A DNA stretch of 64,000 nucleotides from Coptis chinensis (lineage: Eukaryota; Streptophyta; Magnoliopsida; Ranunculales; Ranunculaceae), in contig CM027378.1 in NCBI GenBank assembly GCA_015680905.1, positions 12,133,001-12,197,000 of the forward strand. Reading direction: 5' to 3'. This document shows, piece after piece, positions 58,921 through 64,000 of the stretch (position 1 is its first letter; each line of letters begins with the position of its first letter). The notes beneath the pieces are model-generated. The model searched no databases. It saw only the letters and a program-made list of their open reading frames with translations, and was not told the origin of the DNA. The position numbers and the translations under genes are program-made.

Positions 58921-61900
58921 TAATATGCTGCCAAATTCTGGAGTTTCAAAAATACCAAGCGAGCAGTCTTTACCCGAGCCTATCGAGAGTTGTATTACAC
59001 ATCTAGCTACTACTCTAGACCTACCATTGTCATGTCGGACCATGTTTATGTTGACGATGCTGCGAAAACCACGGACCCAGGGCGATCTCTGCGATCCATG
59101 TGGATGGACCGTTGGATGACGACAAGCTGTAATTCCACATTGCAAGTTCAGAATCAATTTTGTCTTCATGATGAGAATGGAGGAAAGGATCCTGATTTGG
59201 AGAAGAGACCAATGGTGGTTCACGTTGCTGAACCTAGCAGACAGAGAAGATTAGATAGAAAAACAAGTCCATATGAGATTCCTGAAAGTAGGAATTCGTG
59301 GAGATGGCAATCAGAGGATATAGTGGCAGCCTCTAATGTTCCGCAGTCTGCACAATCAGTTGGAGCGGTTACAGAAGCTCAAAGAGTTACGATCACATAC
59401 GAGAAACTGGAAGCAAGCTACACAGATGAAAGAAACTCAAGATCAGAACTGCGACACAATCCACTATTCAACTTTAGTGGAAAAAAAGGAAGTATTTTCA
59501 CGCGAAAGGATTTGTCTGTTTCTGCGGAGAATGAGACCAAAACTCGAACTATTAACCTCTTTAAACCGGGTTCTACAGCTGTGGAAGCAAGTAAGTCCCG
59601 TTTTCTCTCTACTGTACTTAGATTAGCTCCCACAGAAGCAACATCCCCACTGAAGGAACATCATTCTGTGTCAGATGCTAGATTACTAAGTCAGAGGCAG
59701 TTGGCAAAACCCTTAACGTCGATTGATAAGAAGAGTGGCTTACCTGTTCTAACCCTTTTCCAGGACAACCTTTGTGGGTCAAATTCTGATTCTGCGCCAT
59801 ATATGCTTAAATCTAGGGAAGCCCAATCTTATGTGTGCAGAAAGAAAGACATGGATGGTTTAGGTTCTCAGGTCCCATCTAAAGACCACCTCAAAAGTAC
59901 TAATTCCACTCCTTTGCAACATGAAAACCACAATTATCTCAACTACTCTTCATATTTGTTACGTAATAAGGAAATGAATGACAATCTCGGCTCCTGGAAT
60001 TCTGGAAAGCTAGAATCAGTGCAGAAGAGTGGGACTCCACAACTAAATGATTTCTCACCAAGCAATTTACGTTTCCCTGTTTCTATTGGCGAAACAGTTA
60101 AACATGAATTTAACACTGGGGACTTCTGTCAACTCGCAGCTGTCCTGGAAAATTAAGAAGACTGGATGGATTGAATAATGGATGTCACTCATCATCTGAT
60201 GTTCCTCAGCCTATTCATCATAGTGATAAACTGAGATTGTCAAGCAGCGTGGCCTATATGGATGTAGCATCTGGAGGTCCAAAAAGCTTTCAGATAACCA
60301 ACCATTTGTCACCCAAAAACATGTCTAAGGAAAGCAAATCTTGAGAGAGTCAAGTATTTCCTCCAACTTGAAGGAAAGTGCATCTGCAAAGCTATTTACA
60401 CTACTACCTGATTTTGATTACCACGATGAGTGTGGTGAAAAACTTCCACCTTCAGGAATCTCCCGAAATAGCGAACGCAAGAGAGATGAACAAATTAATT
60501 TTCTAGCTTTGAGGGATGAATCATCAGGCGAAACTGAAACAATGGATATCAATGCTTGTCAGACATGGAATTCTCTTCCAAGTATGTATCTCAATCTAGT
60601 CTATTTGTTATGTTACTTCAGTGCAGTTGCTAGTATGATACATTGGTTTCGTTTGAAGTTTAATATTGGTTTTTTTTCAAAAGTAGTACAGTCACCACAT
60701 AATGGCTAAATACGCCTATCCCAAACACTTAAATTGGTCTGACTAAGTTTGCTCCCTTACTGAAATTATTACCAACTTCAGTTTGCATTACGTATAAAGA
60801 TCAGTGTGGTGTAACAAAACTCAGTTAGCCACGTATGCATAATTTGGTGTTGTGTAGTATGTTTTTTTCTTTATTTTCTCCATATTGACGTCACTAGGAA
60901 CAACAAGCTTGCCTCTTTTTCGTTATTGTGGAGAATTATTTTCTCATCTAGGAGATTTGTGAAATTCTTTCCAAGTCTTGGTAAATAATATCACTAAGTT
61001 TTTCACAAGAATTTGCACATTGTGTCTCCTTCAAGTTCTTCTCAAACGGTACTTTAGAGACCTTTCACGGGCAAGCATTTCTGCTATGTCCTTCCCATTT
61101 TTCCGGGACACAAATATGTAAATGAACTCTCTTATTAAAAGGGGAGACTTGATTTGAAAGTAAAAGTCTAGTAATACATGAAGTGGATCAGCAAAGGAGG
61201 TTGCAAATGTTAATATGGCAAGAGATCAATGAATATTTGGAACTAGACAGCTCAGAGGATAATCTGGTCAAATTTAAAAATAGGTGGGGAGTGAGAGTTA
61301 GAAAAAATCAGGTAAGGAATAAGGCACTATTGGGTATATGTCAAAAGTGAGATGGAGGAGAGACTGGTGGAGGGTGGGGTCACAAATGTCAGTAGAGAAT
61401 TTAAAGATCTAGAAGACGAGTGTGATGAGGACAAAAAGATTGATTTGTACTATTCTGGAGGGGATGAGGACTTGGACAAGGTCAATGATGATGATGCAGG
61501 TGCCAGCTAGCTTAGTTGGTAAAACTGTTGGGTGATGATACTGATCTCATATAAAACAAGCTTGCCAATCAAAAAGAAAATGACGATGATGATTACTACT
61601 AACTTAGCTACTAGCTGTTCTTAAAAGCTGTGACTGTGATGTATCAGTTGTAGAATCTGGGTGGGGGGACGATGGTTTTTTTTGTCATTTAACATTACTT
61701 TCGGTTAAGGAGGGCTTGTGTCTGGTGTATTTGAGTCTCTTTGCGTCTTTTCTCCATTTCTCCTTTTATTTTGTTTCGTGTTCTTGGGATCTGGGGTGTG
61801 ACGGGGGTTTTGGTCTCACTTGATTTGCTTCTGGCCAATTTTGTGTTGATTAATCCAACTTTAATTAGGCCAAGTTGTTAACTTTTACCTATTATTAGAA

Positions 61901-64000
61901 AGATGTAGCTGTGATAAATACAACCTCAAAGTAGTTGATTTATGAAAGTAAAGGGAATTGGCATGTTTTATTACCTAATAAGTCTCTTTTTAATGCTTTT
62001 CAGGTACAACTTCATCTCCGTCCAATATGGTAAAATCTTTCCTTTATTTGTTTCAGTTATCTATCCTGCCTTAGCCTTTGTACTTCAATAGATATCTGGT
62101 CTTAAGCTTTCTAACTTCTTACTTCTTATATATATTTTGTGAGGAGGAGCTTCTTAGTTTCACTTATGTATCCTGCCTTAGTCTTTACACTTGAATAATA
62201 TTATCAGGTTTTAGGCTTTCTACTTAATTCTATATGCACGGGATCTTGATCTGACTATTGGACCCTTTCATAAGTTCTTGTTTGTTCCCTTTGCCTCCTC
62301 TGAGTTCCATGTTTTTGCCTAGACTTCTTCGATACCTTCTGTATCTTTCAGACAAACCTTCATGGGCCAATTACTCATAAAACACTAGAATGATATCAAC
62401 TTCAACTATGGCTAGCTAAATTATTAGCTGACTGAAATAGTTAAAGACATTATGTGGGCGCAAAATTACACACCAGACCCAAATTTATGAGGGAAACTTT
62501 GTTTGGCAGGGGATAACTTATCCTACAGATACGAGACATAAGATCCACTGGTAATGAAGGTGTTTGACCCAATCAAAATGTACATGAACCTTTCTACCGA
62601 CAAGAGCGATTTCGAGAAAAAACGGGAAACAGATATCCAAGGAAATAATGTGTTGGTTAGATAGTGTGCTGGAATATTTTGCATAGTATTTTAGATATTC
62701 AAGTGGTAGAAATGAAACCTTTATGGAGACTGGAGAAACACCCTATGTAAGTTTTAAGAATTTTGATAATATTATGGTGTAATGTTGGTAGAAATTTGTA
62801 TTGCAGTACGTCAGTACATTTGACAATATGCAAGTGGCCAAAATATTAAATTTCGAGCTGCAAGAGGAAGCAGAAACTTTGAGAATCTGATTTTGATTAG
62901 CAAAACATCTTTGAATGAGATTTCTGGTGCTTTAGTGGGGATTGAGGGGTTAGGATCTTGTATCTGTAATCAATGCACTCTCATCCGTAAGTAACTGATT
63001 GAAATGTGATCATTTCTGATAATCTTTTGGCGCTCAGAATGCTGCCCCCCTGTATTTAATTTGTTAAACACAATGGTCTTATGCTATGTTTTGGAACAAC
63101 TCTTCGGGAATTATGATCACTCCATGGTCCATACTCATAATATACTTTGATTCACTATCTTTCGTCATTTTTAATTCTAAATATGCCAATGATCTAGTGA
63201 CCACTGGGTCTGCTGATTTTCGTACTAGTAGCTGATAGAGTTCTCATTTTATGTGAATGGAAAAGCTTCAAATTTTGTTCATAACCATCTTCTAATTTGC
63301 AGGATGCCAAGGTCGGACAACATCCAGTAATGGTTCACCCAACAAAGCAGAGAGAAAAAGTTGGAAGCAGAATGACAGAAGAGTTGCTTGACATTAACCG
63401 AGAATCACCATCTTCTGTAGCTGCAGAAAAAGCGATTGACAGCATTGATTTAAGCACTTCAAAAACCGATAGTTTGGATGTGGAACACCTTCTCCATGCT
63501 GATCAAGCTGGGAACTCAAATTCCGGTTCTCAACAGTGTCTCCTTCCAGGCCTGGACCCAAGCTGCAGATGGGTTAAGCGTCTCAGGCTAAATTTGTCAG
63601 ATAATCATTCTCACAGTACTAAGAATGCCGAAATTGGAGATTGCTCTCGCACTGCAGTAATGAATAAGTTGTATAGAAAAATAACAGATCACAGAACTAG
63701 TTCGGGACCTACTTCCAGTAAAGTTCTAGATAAGGGGGTAGGGGAAATGGAGTTAGAAGATACATTGCTATTATTAGGAAAAAAAGAATCTGCTTCCATG
63801 GACCCCGTGAAAGAATCTCGGGAACTAAATCTGTCACATCCTTGGATTCATAGATGGTGTCATAGTCAAACTCGAGATATTAAGTCAGTTGCACCAGTGG
63901 CTTGTGATATGGATAGTTCAAGGACGGCAGTGGATGAGTATAAAACAAAGCAGTTTCCTAGCATTGCTGCCATGGCATTGATGGGGAAAACTGTGAATGG
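58921..64000 (+). CDS. Large uncharacterised plant protein, 5' part, runs off the window
   Basis: Exons about 58921-60581, the 26-bp mini-exon 62004-62029, and 63303 to beyond 64000. The first in-frame ATG of the long frame is 59032 (MSDHVYVDDAAKTTDPGRSL); the same frame is open back to a TAA at 58921, while an ATG in another frame at 58925 gives about 50 codons. The protein is polar, Ser/Asn/Lys-rich and mostly without visible domains; late motifs are LSHPWIHRWCH and KQFPSIAAMALMGKTVNG. Two one-base shifts break exon 2, near 60154 and near 60338, with clear coding continuing in the next frame, so they may be assembly errors. The mini-exon keeps phase exactly (60581 A plus 26 nt makes nine codons). 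I do not recognise the family; a nuclear regulatory role is only a guess from composition. Confidence 0.65.

Noticed and set aside
5011..64000. The gene at 5011-9507 and the gene at 58921-64000 as two halves of one gene split by the nest
   Set aside because: The right gene has its own TATA-like boxes, leader intron and start, and its sequence does not continue the beta-propeller-like end of the left gene.

Overview
This is eukaryotic nuclear DNA from a flowering plant, probably a eudicot. It is AT-rich, its genes are split by GT..AG introns, and the recognisable proteins are plant families. The two ends hold single-copy genes. About 46.5 kb in the middle (10067-56600) is a nest of transposable elements that has carried off pieces of at least twelve other plant genes.

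Left gene block (1-10066): the last exon of a DnaJ-type zinc-finger protein; a CPBP (CAAX-protease-like) membrane protease gene that has lost its motif-2 histidine and whose 3' exons I cannot find; and a long gene for an uncharacterised, probably nuclear, protein whose C-terminal exons look like a beta-propeller. The third gene stops at a splice donor at 9508, just before the nest.

The nest reads like a set of Russian dolls. The outermost element is a Mutator-like element (MULE, 10067-56600) with a decayed MURA-type transposase (10740-13802) and TIRs of about 230 bp. Two Helitrons of one family inserted into it. Helitron 1 lies on the minus strand (14076-43939) and carries pieces of TH1 (thiamine synthesis) and of an RGP/UDP-arabinopyranose mutase. 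Helitron 2 lies on the plus strand (44129-56555) and carries RPT4, CIPK, GDSL lipase, ARIADNE E3 ligase, GH3 and DUF707 pieces. A 21-kb Athila-type Ty3/Gypsy retrotransposon (20505-41661, TSD TTTCT) sits inside Helitron 1 and itself contains a CACTA element (35417-38572) with a TRS85-like exon. A second CACTA of the same family (47636-51650, TSD AGT) sits inside Helitron 2 and carries LRR receptor-kinase, ARG1 and USP pieces. Helitron 2 cut the right MULE TIR exactly between A and T, and the two halves can be matched to the intact left TIR, so the original target site can be read.

Right gene block (57601-64000): two short Helitron-like repeats, a promoter region with TATA-like boxes, and a plus-strand gene for a large uncharacterised plant protein that runs off the window.

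The striking content is the captured-gene cargo. In 1.24 kb of Helitron 2 five unrelated genes are joined head-to-tail in one orientation, with introns kept and two junction-spanning open frames. Several coding frames are broken by single-base indels, often next to homopolymers, so some of the breaks may be assembly errors rather than decay.
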